The position numbers and the translations under genes are program-made. A stretch of DNA of 64,000 nt from NCBI GenBank assembly GCA_007750655.1, contig CP036290.1, positions 310,001-374,000 of the forward strand, written 5' to 3'. The notes beneath the pieces were generated by a model. It ran no database searches. It had not been told where the DNA came from and was given only the letters and a program-made list of their open reading frames with translations. Positions within the stretch are counted from its first letter, which is position 1. Each line of letters opens with the position of its first letter. Below, one piece after another: positions 34,601 through 42,135 of this stretch. The DNA comes from Rohdeia mirabilis (GTDB lineage Bacteria > Planctomycetota > UBA1135 > GCA-002686595).

Positions 34601-34859
34601 TGTAGTCGACGCCCGCGACCGCGCTGACGTCGGAGCTCGTCACCATGAAGTCGACCGGCGCCTGGAGCGCCTCACCGTCGGGGCCTTCGAGGCGCACCGA
34701 GACGGAATGGAACGTCGCTGCCTCGTTGGTCGTGGCGCTCGACGGGCTGACGAACGTGACCTTGAACACGGGCTCGGAGGGTGAGCCACCGCCGCACGCT
34801 GCAAGGGTCGACAGAACGAAGAGCGAAACGAGGGTGAAGACGAAGGTGTGGCGGCGCAC
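31644..34859 (-). CDS. Calx-beta and VCBS/FG-GAP repeat lipoprotein (paralogue of 35538)
   Basis: 1071 residues. The signal MRRHTFVFTLVSLFVLSTLA ends in a lipobox-like LAAC (Cys22). Residues 30-290 hold two Calx-beta-like domains (VKVTFVSPS-type opening strands, closing on TDDDEARVGF and TITDDEL). A linker with FNDVDGSGTLSSGD follows. From about residue 390 to the end run roughly fifteen VCBS/FG-GAP units with the pattern DVDGDGDLDMVVANFG plus NDGTG and DSGQALG. Each DxDGDGDxD loop should bind calcium, giving one or two beta-propellers. Surface adhesion or polymer binding is plausible but unproven. Same domain plan and near-identical repeat wording as the next gene, so a tandem duplication. 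Confidence 0.85.
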   Translation of the reverse strand: MRRHTFVFTLVSLFVLSTLAACGGGSPSEPVFKVTFVSPSSATTNEAATFHSVSVRLEGPDGEALQAPVDFMVTSSDVSAVAGVDYTAVSYPVSFSFGASDESIRTFGVPILSDGSIEGPETFDLTISNVTGGQLGERVTHRVTITDDDEARVGFQVTASSAPDEGVGLFPVVVSLSTTAGTTLLADTSVDVIRTGGTATAGSDFNFTPTTVTFPAGSGNGASMSVDVEIIDDADAESDETVILELTNVVGPAPLNTKTTHTLTITDDELGLRFDGEAAFNDVDGSGTLSSGDTVVVPLTSTPVVNDPSPSGIDLFVAGDTFGSGATLSAGPGTNDLTITLGTGATLVARGDYAGTSVTPGSPSGLDFSSTLPADAIEATDGQDAGPSGARDLTAGFTDSGQSIGVADCRAVALGDMDGDGDIDAVFANFGTPDRMWLNDGTGVLTNSAQALGTSASRGVALGDVDGDGDLDMVVANFGEPNTVWRNNGTGTLTDSGQALGTAASNGVALSDVDIDGDLDLVFANEGQPNTIWINDGNGVFADSGQMLGNADSTCVAVIDRDFDGDDDLVFGNNVASSRLWVNDGSGTFSDSGQALPTGTQAIALGDLDRDGDVDIVLGRNGTNSVLINSGTGSFTAIGQTIGSALTLGVAVADTDGDGDLDILTADSGGANSVWRNDGAASFTDSSIALGSLDSSGIAVADMDADGDPDLVVSNLSGGNRVYLSSLTGVWGTATLVDTVMPFSAGAALRGALADVNEDGSLDVFVAVDNGPDNLFVNDGAGVFTDAMLGLTSTFSIGLNMADMNRDGHIDAVVGNFFQPNRVWLGDGNGAFASTAQESSPQPFASATTSAVDVADVNGDGYLDIAFGNFVGVNEIWINDGSAIFTKLPAAPVAGSPTDLEFGDFNRDGTQDLAIARDGASVVWFNNGAGVFSDSGQALGAQSTRDLESADLDRDGDLDLVEVTATGTQIWRNDGSGIFTAFGATLGTNFQNNVSIGDFDADGDLDLAISNDGAPASVWLNDGSATFSNSGLALGPSATEYRVYFGDVDGDGDLDLVSVGNGTDSLVFENL

Positions 34860-35537
34860 GGGATCCGAGGGTCTCGAGGTCGAGCGCGCCGGACGGGGAG
34901 CAGCTGGCAGGGCCGTCCCGCGTGGCGCGCGGCATGAGGACGCGTCGCGGTCGGCCGATGGCCGAACGATCGAAGCGCAGAACGCGTCGACAGAAGACTA
35001 GTCAGAACGGGCCTGCTTGTTGCACGGGGCCCCCCATCAGTTTCGCGGCCCGTCGGCGCCCACCCCCGCGTTCCCGATCACCGAAAGTGGCCGATCCGCC
35101 GGTCCTGGCCTCGAAGCCTGCGCTGCTTCGCATTTGGCGACTCCCGTCCGAGGGTCCGCAGCCGCCGCGCGAGGGTCCCGGCGGCGCGACAGGGTGTCCC
35201 CGAAATGGGCAGGGGCGTCCAGGGTGTGCGCGTAGGGGCCGGTCCCGACGCGCGGGCGTGCGCGCTCGGGGGCATGGACCGGATCGGCGCTGCGGAAGCG
35301 GCGGGTGCTGCGTTCGAGCGCCGGGTCGACCGCGGCCCGTCTGGGACGGCGCTCGAGGACGCGGGTCCGTTGGGGTGGCCGGCGGCTGGCGGGGGACTGG
35401 ACGAGGTCGGCCCGGGCCCCCGCCCCGTCGGGGCCGATGATCGTCGCGCCGCTCGAACGGGTGTCCGCGCGGGGTCGCCGGGCGCGACCCGAGTGGAACG
35501 CGCTGGGTGAGGAGCTCCCGTCTTGGCGCTGGCTCCG

Positions 35538-38500
35538 CTACTCGTTGCGACAGACGAAGTCCGCGCCGCCCGCGTTCAGTCCGACGAGCTCGCGGTCGCC
35601 GTCGCGGTCCAGGTCGGCGATCAGCACGGCGCTGGTCGCCGACGTCGCGTTGAGCGCGATGCCGGAATCGGTGAACGCCGCGGCGCCGTCGTTGAGCCAC
35701 AGGGTCGTGGCCGACGCGTCCGCTCCGATCACGAGGTCGAGATCGCCGTCGGCGTCCATGTCCGCGACACCGACGCCGGTCTGGTCACCGGTCCCGAGCG
35801 TCTGGCCCGTGTCCGTGAAGATGCCGAGCCCGTCGTTGAGCCACACGCGCGCGCCCACCGATCCGCTCGTGGTCTCGACGATGTCGAGCGCTCCGTCGCG
35901 GTCGAGGTCGGCCAGGGCGACGCGGACCGAGTCCGTCGCGCCCAGGCTCTGACCGGAGTCGGAGAACACGCCCGAGCCGTCGTTGGTCCAGACGGTGCAG
36001 CCGCCGCCGGTCACCGCGATCACCAGGTCGAGGTCGCCGTCGCGGTCCACGTCGCCGAGCTTCGCATCGGTGCTGGTCGTGGCGCCGAGCGTCTGGCCCG
36101 AGTCGGTGAAGACGCCGCCGCCGTTGTTGAACCAGACCGTGTCCGGTTGGTTCGAGCCGTTCGCGACGACGAGGTCGAGATCGCCGTCGCCGTCCACGTC
36201 GCCCATGTCGATGCCGTTCGAAGCGGCCGAACCGAGACTCAGGCCCGAGTCGGTGAAGCCACCGGATCCGTCGCCCTTCCAGACGGCGTTCGGTTGCGAC
36301 AGGTTCGCGACCGCGATGTCGAGATCGCCGTCGCCGTCCACGTCGCCGATCGCCGCCGCCGTCGAGTTGGCCGTACCGAGCGACAGTCCCGCGTCGGTGA
36401 AGACGCCGCTGCCGTCGTTGGTCCACAGGGTGTTCGCGCCGTTCGCGACCACGACCAGGTCGAGATCGCCGTCGCCGTCCACGTCGGCGAGCTCGCCGTC
36501 GTTCGACGCTCCCGAGCTCAAGGTCTGGCCGGTGTCGATCAGGGAAGCCGAGCCCCACACGCCCGAGAGCGAGTTCAGGTGGACGAGGTTCGCCGTGCCC
36601 TCGTTCGCGACGACGAGGTCCAGGTCGCCGTCGCCGTCCAGGTCGCCGGCCGCGATCGCGCCCGAGTCGTCCGAGCCGAACTCGAAACCGCTGTCGACGA
36701 ACGTGCCGGTGCCGTCGTTCCACAGCACGCGGTTGGGCGCTCCGTCCTCCGCGGTCGCGAGGTCCGGATCACCGTCGCCGTCGAGGTCGACGAGCACGAG
36801 GCCGAGAGTCGAGTCCACGCCGAGCGTCTGGCCGGGGAAGCTGTAGGTGCCCGTTCCGTCGTTCACCCAGACGGTGTTCGCGCCGTCGCGGCCGCGCACC
36901 ACGTCGGGGTCGCCGTCGCCGTCGATGTCGCCGGTCACGATGTCGCGCGACAGACCGCTCAGCGACTGACCGGAGTTCGTGAAGAAGCCGAGGCCGTCGT
37001 TGAGCCAGACGCGCGCGACCTGGCCGTAGTTGCCGAACACCGCGTCGATGTCGCCGTCGAGGTCGGTGTCCGCGAGCGAGAGGCAGGTGGTCTCGTCGCT
37101 GCCGAGCGACTGGCCCGAGTCGGTGAAGACGCCGGCGCCGTCGTTCGTCCAGACCGTGTTGCCCTGCGCGAAGTTGGGGACCACGAGGTCGAGGTCGCCG
37201 TCCGAGTCGATGTCGGCGAGCTCGGCGTCGGTGGAGTTCGCGGTGCCGAGCGTCTGACCGGAATCGGTGAAGACGCCCGCGCCGTCGTTCGTCCAGACGC
37301 GGTTGGCCTGGGCGTAGTTCGCGACGACGAGATCGAGGTCGCCGTCGCCGTCCACGTCGCCCAGCGCCGCGCCGCGCGAGTCGGACGAACCCAGGCTCTG
37401 GCCCGAGTCGGTGAGCGTGCCCGCGCCGTCGTTCAGCCACACGCGGTTACCGGCGCCGCTGTTCGCGAAGACCGCGTCGAGGTCGCCGTCACCGTCCACG
37501 TCGCCGAGGTCCACGTCGCGACTGTCCGAGGTTCCGAGCGTCTGGCCCGAATCGCGGAAGCCCGCCACGACGTCGCGCGCGGCCGAAGTTCGCGCGTCCC
37601 AACCGCCCGCCGCTTCGAGAGCGTCGGCGACGAGCGCGGAGGCCACGTCGAGGCCGCTGGGGGAGTTCGCGCTCGCGTTCGAGCCCGAGTACCCGCCCCG
37701 CGCGCGCAGGGTCGCGCCGGTGCCGAGCGTGACTGTGACCTCGGCGCTGCCGGGACCGGCCGCGATCGTCGCTCCGGTGCCGAACGCGTCGCCGCTGACG
37801 AACAGGTCGAAGGCGGCCGCGGAGGTGGCGTTCACGACCGCGTCGATCGTCATCGGCACAGTCAGCGTGTCGCCGGCCGAGATCGCGCCGTCGCCGTCCA
37901 CGTCGCTGAAGACGGCGGCGCCCGCGGTCTCGAGTGCCGGCTCGTCCTCGGTGATCGTGGCGGTGTGCGTGGTGGTCGCGCCCACGAACGCCGCAGCGCT
38001 GGGGTTCGCGAGCTCGAGCACGACGGTCTCGTCGCCCTCGGAGTCCGCGTCGTCGATCACGGCGATGTCGGCCGTCAGCGTCGCGCCGTCGCCGGAGCCC
38101 GCCACGAACGTCAGGTTCGCGGTGGTGAAGGTGAAGTCGGTCGCGTCGGTCGCGCTGCCCCCCGTGCGCGCCACGTCGATGGTGAAGTCCTCTGCCAGCG
38201 TCGCGCCGACCGAGGTCGTGAGTTCGACGTCGACGCCGAAGGTGCCGCTGCTCTCGTCGGTGGTCGCGCTCGAAGCCGCGGCGAAGGACACGCTGGCCGT
38301 CTCGTCGTCCGTCACGTCGACGCTGTGGGTGGACTGCGCTCCGAGTCCGCCGCCCGACGGGTTCGAGAGCGTCAGCGTCAGGTCCTCGTCGCCTTCCACG
38401 AGCAGGTCCGCGAGCACCGGCACGTTCACCAGTTGCACCGCACCGTCCACGGCGCCCGCGGTGAACGTGACGGTGGTGGCGACCGCGGTGTAGTCCGTGC

Positions 38501-38750
38501 CCGCGAGCGCGCCGCCGTCGCTGCTCGCCACGTCGACCGTGAGGGGCGCCGACAGCGTGCCGCCGCCCGAGACCGAGAGCGTCACGGAGACCTGGTGGTT
38601 CGCGGCGGACTCGTCGGCGGTGGCGCTGGTCGCGGTCGAGAAGCCGACGCGGATCACCGGGCCGTTCGCGCCGCGGTTGTCGTTGCAGGCTCCGAGGCCG
38701 AGGGCGACGAGGAGGGCAGTGGAGGCGAGGGAAGGCTTGGGACGGAGCAT
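35538..38750 (-). CDS. Calx-beta and VCBS/FG-GAP repeat lipoprotein (paralogue of 31644)
   Basis: 1070 residues. The signal MLRPKPSLASTALLVALGLG ends in GAC (Cys22, likely lipidated). Two Calx-beta-like domains (about 32-290) follow, then FSDVDGDGAISAGD, then about fifteen VCBS/FG-GAP repeats (DVDGDGDLDLVVANYA, WTNDGAGVFTDSGQTLG) to the end. Length and order match the 31644 gene closely. A 678-nt gap (34860-35537) separates them; I see no gene, repeat or RNA in it. Function inferred only as an exported calcium-binding surface protein. Confidence 0.85.
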   Translation of the reverse strand: MLRPKPSLASTALLVALGLGACNDNRGANGPVIRVGFSTATSATADESAANHQVSVTLSVSGGGTLSAPLTVDVASSDGGALAGTDYTAVATTVTFTAGAVDGAVQLVNVPVLADLLVEGDEDLTLTLSNPSGGGLGAQSTHSVDVTDDETASVSFAAASSATTDESSGTFGVDVELTTSVGATLAEDFTIDVARTGGSATDATDFTFTTANLTFVAGSGDGATLTADIAVIDDADSEGDETVVLELANPSAAAFVGATTTHTATITEDEPALETAGAAVFSDVDGDGAISAGDTLTVPMTIDAVVNATSAAAFDLFVSGDAFGTGATIAAGPGSAEVTVTLGTGATLRARGGYSGSNASANSPSGLDVASALVADALEAAGGWDARTSAARDVVAGFRDSGQTLGTSDSRDVDLGDVDGDGDLDAVFANSGAGNRVWLNDGAGTLTDSGQSLGSSDSRGAALGDVDGDGDLDLVVANYAQANRVWTNDGAGVFTDSGQTLGTANSTDAELADIDSDGDLDLVVPNFAQGNTVWTNDGAGVFTDSGQSLGSDETTCLSLADTDLDGDIDAVFGNYGQVARVWLNDGLGFFTNSGQSLSGLSRDIVTGDIDGDGDPDVVRGRDGANTVWVNDGTGTYSFPGQTLGVDSTLGLVLVDLDGDGDPDLATAEDGAPNRVLWNDGTGTFVDSGFEFGSDDSGAIAAGDLDGDGDLDLVVANEGTANLVHLNSLSGVWGSASLIDTGQTLSSGASNDGELADVDGDGDLDLVVVANGANTLWTNDGSGVFTDAGLSLGTANSTAAAIGDVDGDGDLDIAVANLSQPNAVWKGDGSGGFTDSGLSLGSAASNGIDMGDVDGDGDLDLVVANGSNQPDTVWFNNGGGVFTDSGQTLGATTSTDAKLGDVDRDGDLDLVIAVTGGGCTVWTNDGSGVFSDSGQSLGATDSVRVALADLDRDGALDIVETTSGSVGARVWLNDGLGIFTDTGQTLGTGDQTGVGVADMDADGDLDLVIGADASATTLWLNDGAAAFTDSGIALNATSATSAVLIADLDRDGDRELVGLNAGGADFVCRNE

Positions 38751-38856
38751 GGCGGCGGCCCGAGCGACGGGCGCGTGAAGGGGCGGGGATGGGCGTGGTC
38801 CCTCTTCGGTGCCCCTCCCGGCGCGCTTGAGCCACCGCTGTGCCGAGTGTCAGCGC

Positions 38857-38974
38857 TGGATTGTCGGTGCGGCGTCAGGCACGAAAGTGCCACCTGCCGG
38901 GCCGAGACGCTGCGAATCGCAGCGTCGTCGGCGGCAGGTGGCACTTTCGTGCCTGACGCCGTACCGACAATCCA
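38857..38974. repeat. Long inverted-repeat element, copy A
   Basis: Arms 38857-38898 and 38933-38974 are complementary at 41 of 42 positions. The interior holds a second 9-bp hairpin (38906-38914 with 38918-38926, loop AAT). The element ends one base before the stop codon of the minus-strand EEP gene (38976), so it forms that gene's immediate 3' region. Arm core: GGCGTCAGGCACG. The inner arm section GAAAGTGCC differs from the other copies but is matched by GGCACTTTC on the far arm. Confidence 0.9.
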
Positions 38975-38975
38975 C

Positions 38976-41042
38976 TCAACGGCGCACGAGCTCCGCCACC
39001 ACCGGCCGGTGGTCCGACGCCACGCTCTCGTCGACCACGCGCGCCGGGCCCACGTTCCAGGCCGCCGGTGGGCCCGCGAACACGAAGTCGATCTCGACTC
39101 GCGGCTCGTCGGCCGGCCAGGTGGACCGCGCCGCGTCGGGCTTGTCGGCCTCGGTCGCGAGCTCGCGGAACAGAGCCAGGGTGCGCGAGTCCGGCCCGTC
39201 GTTGAAGTCGCCGAGCAGGACGAACGGCCGGTCGAGCTCGGCGAGGTGTTCGGCCAACGCTCGCGCCTGTGCGAACCGGAACCCGTCGTCGTCGACCCAG
39301 TCGAAGTGCACGTTCACGACCAGCACCGTCGAGTCGTCGGGCAGGCGCGCCTCGGCGATCAGGGCGACGCGCGGCTCGTTGCCGTCGGGCAATCGCAGCG
39401 CGTAGGTGTCGACGAGCGGATGCTTCGACAGGATCGCCATGCCGTAGCGCCCGCCCTGGTAGTCCATGAAGCTGCCGAACGCGGGGTGCATGCCGAGCGC
39501 GTCCGCCAGCGCGAGCGGTTGGTTCACGCCGTTCGTGCGTGCGACCCCGAGATCGACCTCCTGCAGGCCGACGAAGTCCGCTTCGAGTTCGCGCAGGACG
39601 TCGGCGGTGCGCACGAGGTCGAGCACACCGTCCGAGCCTTCGCCGTGGCGGACGTTGTAGGTGGCGGCCCGCAGCGTTCCGACCTCGGTCGTGGAGTGCG
39701 GCCGACGTTCCAGTCGCGCGAGCACCGCCGCGTGGTCGGACGGGAAGCGCTCGACGCCGTCCACGACGTGCTCGCGGATCACGCGCGCCGACACGGCTCG
39801 CCACGGCCCGAGCGTGTTCTCCAGCGCGAAGGCCCGCCGCTCCGTGGCCGCCCGGGCCACGCGCGCCGGGTCCGGCCGCGAGCGGTAGTGGACGAAGTCG
39901 ATGCGATCCTGTTCCTGCTCGGGAAAGCGCGGCGTCCACGTGGCGTCCGCGGCGCGGTCGACCACCGGATGGAGCTCGCGGTACGCGTCGCGGAAGCCGG
40001 CGCGGGCCATGAGCTCGCTCGTCGGCCAACGCAGCGCCACGCCGTACTGGTCGATCGCCGCCTCGCCGTAGTCGAGGTGCGACATGGCGTTGAAGTCGCC
40101 GGCGAGGACGACGGGAACACCTTCGAGCCGTTCGTCCGCGAGCCGCTGCTCGAGCGCGACCAGGAGCTGCTCCAACTCCGCGCGCGACGCCTCGCAGGCC
40201 GCGAGCATGGCGTCCGGATCGTCCGTGTCGCGCGTGCCTTCCGCCCAGATCTCGCCGCTGTACGGCAGCCAGACCGCGAACACGGCCACGCGCGAGGCGT
40301 CGGGCAGAGCGAGCAACGCGCCGACGCACTGGAACGGCTCGTGCACCGACAGGTCCGCGAGCACCGGGTAGCGGCTGAGGATCGAGACGTTCGTGCCGCG
40401 CGGGTGGAAGTGGAAGCCGAGCACGTCGGCGATGCGTTCGCCCGAGCCGTAGGTCTCCTGCATCGCGACCACGTCGGCGCCGTTCGCGCGGATCACGTCG
40501 ACGACGCGCTGGGGGCCGATGTCCTCGCCGTCCTCGCGCCCGCCGTGCCAGATGTTCCAGGTGAGGACGTCGAGGTGGGGGTTGGCGCGCCAAGAGTCCG
40601 CTGCGGCGCGGCGCTCGGTGACGAAGGCCTCGGCGGCATCCAGCGCGCGCGCGTCGCCTTCCACCATGAGCGTGCGCCCCGCGACCCAGGCGACCTCCAG
40701 CGAATCCACGTGCCCGCCGGCCTCCGCGATTGCGGCGCGGGCGTCGTCGGCGAAGTCCTCCACGAGCCGCACGTACGGCGTCAGATGGGCCTCCAGCGCT
40801 TCCCAGTGCTTGCGAAACTCCTCGTTGGGTGCCCCCTGGTACACGAACCACTCGTCGCGACCGGGCTGGTACTCGGGCGGCGGCGGCAGCAGCCCGTGGA
40901 GGTCGAGTCCGCGGAACGCGAACGTGCGCCGTGCGTCCGCCCCGCTCGTGCCGCTGTGCTGCGCCTCTCCGCGGCCCGAGTCGGGTGCGGCGCAGCCCGC
41001 GAGGGCCAGCGAGAGGGCGAGGACAGGGAGCGTGCGGAGCAT
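38976..41042 (-). CDS. Lipoprotein with two endonuclease/exonuclease/phosphatase domains
   Basis: 688 residues. Lipoprotein signal MLRTLPVLALSLALAGC (Cys17). A helical region (40-150) precedes a first EEP domain (about 155-430: LDVLTWNIWHGG, VVAMQETYGS, VLAGDFNAMSHLDYG, PSDHAAVLA). A second EEP domain occupies about 445-688 (LRAATYNVRHGEG, VGLQEVDLGV, FVLLGDFNDGPDS, SDHRPVVAEL). Both keep the metal-binding Asn/Glu, the GDFN block and the final SDH, so both look active. EEP enzymes hydrolyse phosphodiester or phosphomonoester bonds in nucleic acids, lipids or inositol phosphates. Lipid anchoring suggests an extracytoplasmic substrate. A tandem pair in one chain is uncommon. Confidence 0.88.
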   Translation of the reverse strand: MLRTLPVLALSLALAGCAAPDSGRGEAQHSGTSGADARRTFAFRGLDLHGLLPPPPEYQPGRDEWFVYQGAPNEEFRKHWEALEAHLTPYVRLVEDFADDARAAIAEAGGHVDSLEVAWVAGRTLMVEGDARALDAAEAFVTERRAAADSWRANPHLDVLTWNIWHGGREDGEDIGPQRVVDVIRANGADVVAMQETYGSGERIADVLGFHFHPRGTNVSILSRYPVLADLSVHEPFQCVGALLALPDASRVAVFAVWLPYSGEIWAEGTRDTDDPDAMLAACEASRAELEQLLVALEQRLADERLEGVPVVLAGDFNAMSHLDYGEAAIDQYGVALRWPTSELMARAGFRDAYRELHPVVDRAADATWTPRFPEQEQDRIDFVHYRSRPDPARVARAATERRAFALENTLGPWRAVSARVIREHVVDGVERFPSDHAAVLARLERRPHSTTEVGTLRAATYNVRHGEGSDGVLDLVRTADVLRELEADFVGLQEVDLGVARTNGVNQPLALADALGMHPAFGSFMDYQGGRYGMAILSKHPLVDTYALRLPDGNEPRVALIAEARLPDDSTVLVVNVHFDWVDDDGFRFAQARALAEHLAELDRPFVLLGDFNDGPDSRTLALFRELATEADKPDAARSTWPADEPRVEIDFVFAGPPAAWNVGPARVVDESVASDHRPVVAELVRR

Positions 41043-41048
41043 GGGCGG

Positions 41049-41076
41049 ACTCTAGCGCCTGAATTGAATGTGTCAG
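41049..41076 (-). promoter_or_regulatory. Promoter of the EEP gene; -35 supplied by a GTGTCAGACAC repeat; leaderless spacing
   Basis: On the minus strand, CTGACA (complement of 41071-41076, five of six to TTGACA) is followed by a 16-nt spacer and TAGAGT (complement of 41049-41054). Then come 6 nt and the ATG at 41042. The -35 hexamer lies within the palindrome GTGTCAGACAC (41070-41080). The predicted start of transcription falls at the initiation codon. Confidence 0.55.
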
Positions 41077-41262
41077 ACACGTCCTACTCATCCTGAATAG
41101 AAAGTGTCAGACACAACTTATTCACCCGGTGGCTCCCCACACGCCCTGCAGGCCCGTTCGGAGGCCCTCGGACGCTCCTTCGCCCGTCGCCCGAAGAGTC
41201 CGTGTCAGACACTTCCTACTGACACTTCCTACTCGAAGTGAGGAGGAAGTGTCTGACACGGA
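41070..41262. repeat. Cluster of GTGTCAGACAC palindromes with a 19-bp hairpin
   Basis: Four 11-bp near-palindromes: GTGTCAGACAC at 41070-41080, 41104-41114 and 41202-41212, and its mirror GTGTCTGACAC at 41249-41259. The last two are the cores of a perfect 19-bp inverted repeat (41199-41217 with 41244-41262). This hairpin ends 4 nt from the stop codon of the minus-strand DoxX-like gene (41267). The loop repeats ACTTCCTACT. This resembles REP-type elements known in many bacteria. No REP-associated transposase gene is in the window. Confidence 0.8.
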
Positions 41263-41266
41263 CCAT

Positions 41267-41602
41267 TCAGGCCGCGACCACCAGGAACCCGTTCACGCCC
41301 AGCAGGATCGTCGCCGGTAGGGTCGCCACGAAACCGTCGCCGGCGCGGATGCGAACCCCCACCCCGAGCACCATCAGCGCCGTCAGACCGCCCGCCGCCA
41401 GCAGGGTGAGCGGGGGGAACAGGTAGCCGCCCAGCAGCCCCAGGGCTCCGAGCGTCTCCATGACGCCCGTCAGCACGCGGAAGCGCGCCAGCCCGAATCG
41501 CTCGAACTCCGCTTCCATCGAACCGCCGAACACGCAGGCCAGGCCGTAGCCCGCGAAGGCGACGATCGACAGCACGCGGCAGATCTCGAAGGCGAATTCC
41601 AT
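41267..41602 (-). CDS. DoxX-like small membrane protein 1
   Basis: 111 residues with four predicted membrane helices (ICRVLSIVAFAGYGLACVF, VLTGVMETLGALGLLGGYLF, LTLLAAGGLTALMVLGVGV, LPATILLGVNGFLVVAA). The short polar loop FERFGLARFRVLTG is typical of the DoxX/DoxD-like family. Family members are linked to thiol and redox stress, but the activity of this one is unknown. It is divergent from a second DoxX-like gene 64 nt away. The ATG at 41602 follows a TACAGA sequence by 9 nt. Confidence 0.75.
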   Translation of the reverse strand: MEFAFEICRVLSIVAFAGYGLACVFGGSMEAEFERFGLARFRVLTGVMETLGALGLLGGYLFPPLTLLAAGGLTALMVLGVGVRIRAGDGFVATLPATILLGVNGFLVVAA

Positions 41603-41666
41603 GGTCCGCGCTCTGTAGCCCCTCGTTCTGCCGACTCCCGCCCGAACCTCTCCGAAGAACCCTCCC

Positions 41667-42050
41667 ATGCCGCCCGTCACCCTCGCGACCGCCCTGCAAG
41701 TGGTCATCGGTCTCGGCCTCCTCAACGTCTGGCTGCTGCGCTCGTCCATCGCGACGGCCTACCGCGGCGGCGATGCGACGTCGCTGAAGGAGGAGTTCGC
41801 CGCCTACGGCCTGGGGTCGGGCATGTTCGCGCTGGTGGGGACGCTGAAGGTGGGCTCGGCGATCGCGCTGCTCGTCGGACTGTGGGTGCCCGAGCTCGTC
41901 CTGCCCGCCGCGGTCGTCGTCACGGTGTTGATGGTCGGCGCACTCGCGATGCACGCGAAGGTGAAGGACCCCGCGCTGAAGTCGCTGCCTGCGTTCTGCA
42001 TGCTCGCGATGAGTGGGACGCTCGTGATCGGTACGGTGTCAGGCACGTAG
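41667..42050 (+). CDS. DoxX-like small membrane protein 2, C-terminus encoded by repeat copy B
   Basis: 127 residues, four membrane helices ([73 protein letters not shown]). The cytoplasmic loop [15 protein letters not shown] fits DoxX-like proteins. The final residues IGTVSGT and the TAG stop are encoded inside the left arm of inverted-repeat copy B. The natural C-terminus was therefore probably replaced or extended when the element arrived. Confidence 0.75.
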   Translation: MPPVTLATALQVVIGLGLLNVWLLRSSIATAYRGGDATSLKEEFAAYGLGSGMFALVGTLKVGSAIALLVGLWVPELVLPAAVVVTVLMVGALAMHAKVKDPALKSLPAFCMLAMSGTLVIGTVSGT

Positions 42051-42135
42051 CTGTCACCTGCCGCCGACGTGGTTGCGATTCGCAGCGGCGCGTACGGCAG
42101 GTGACAGCTACGTGCCTGACACCGTACCGATCACG
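42023..42135. repeat. Long inverted-repeat element, copy B, inside two convergent gene ends
   Basis: Arms 42023-42063 and 42095-42135 are perfectly complementary over 41 bp. Core GGTGTCAGGCACG. The inner section GTAGCTGTC pairs with GACAGCTAC, unlike copies A, C and D. The stop codons of both convergent genes (plus strand 42048-42050, minus strand 42108-42110) lie inside the arms, and both proteins end IGTVSGT. Confidence 0.92.

Noticed and set aside
31700..38000. Regular DNA repeats in 31644-38750 as a possible CRISPR array
   Set aside because: They are codon repeats of DxDGDGDxD protein loops with varied spacing inside open reading frames.
38857..38974. Inverted repeat copy A as an integron attC site or small RNA gene
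   Set aside because: No integrase or cassette arrangement and no conserved attC ends; an RNA gene cannot be excluded, but no promoter is visible, so it is listed as a repeat.
35523..41096. Very long plus-strand open frame opposite two minus-strand genes
   Set aside because: It runs antisense across a VCBS gene and the EEP gene, contains no recognisable domain, and mirrors the repetitive codons of the VCBS repeats.
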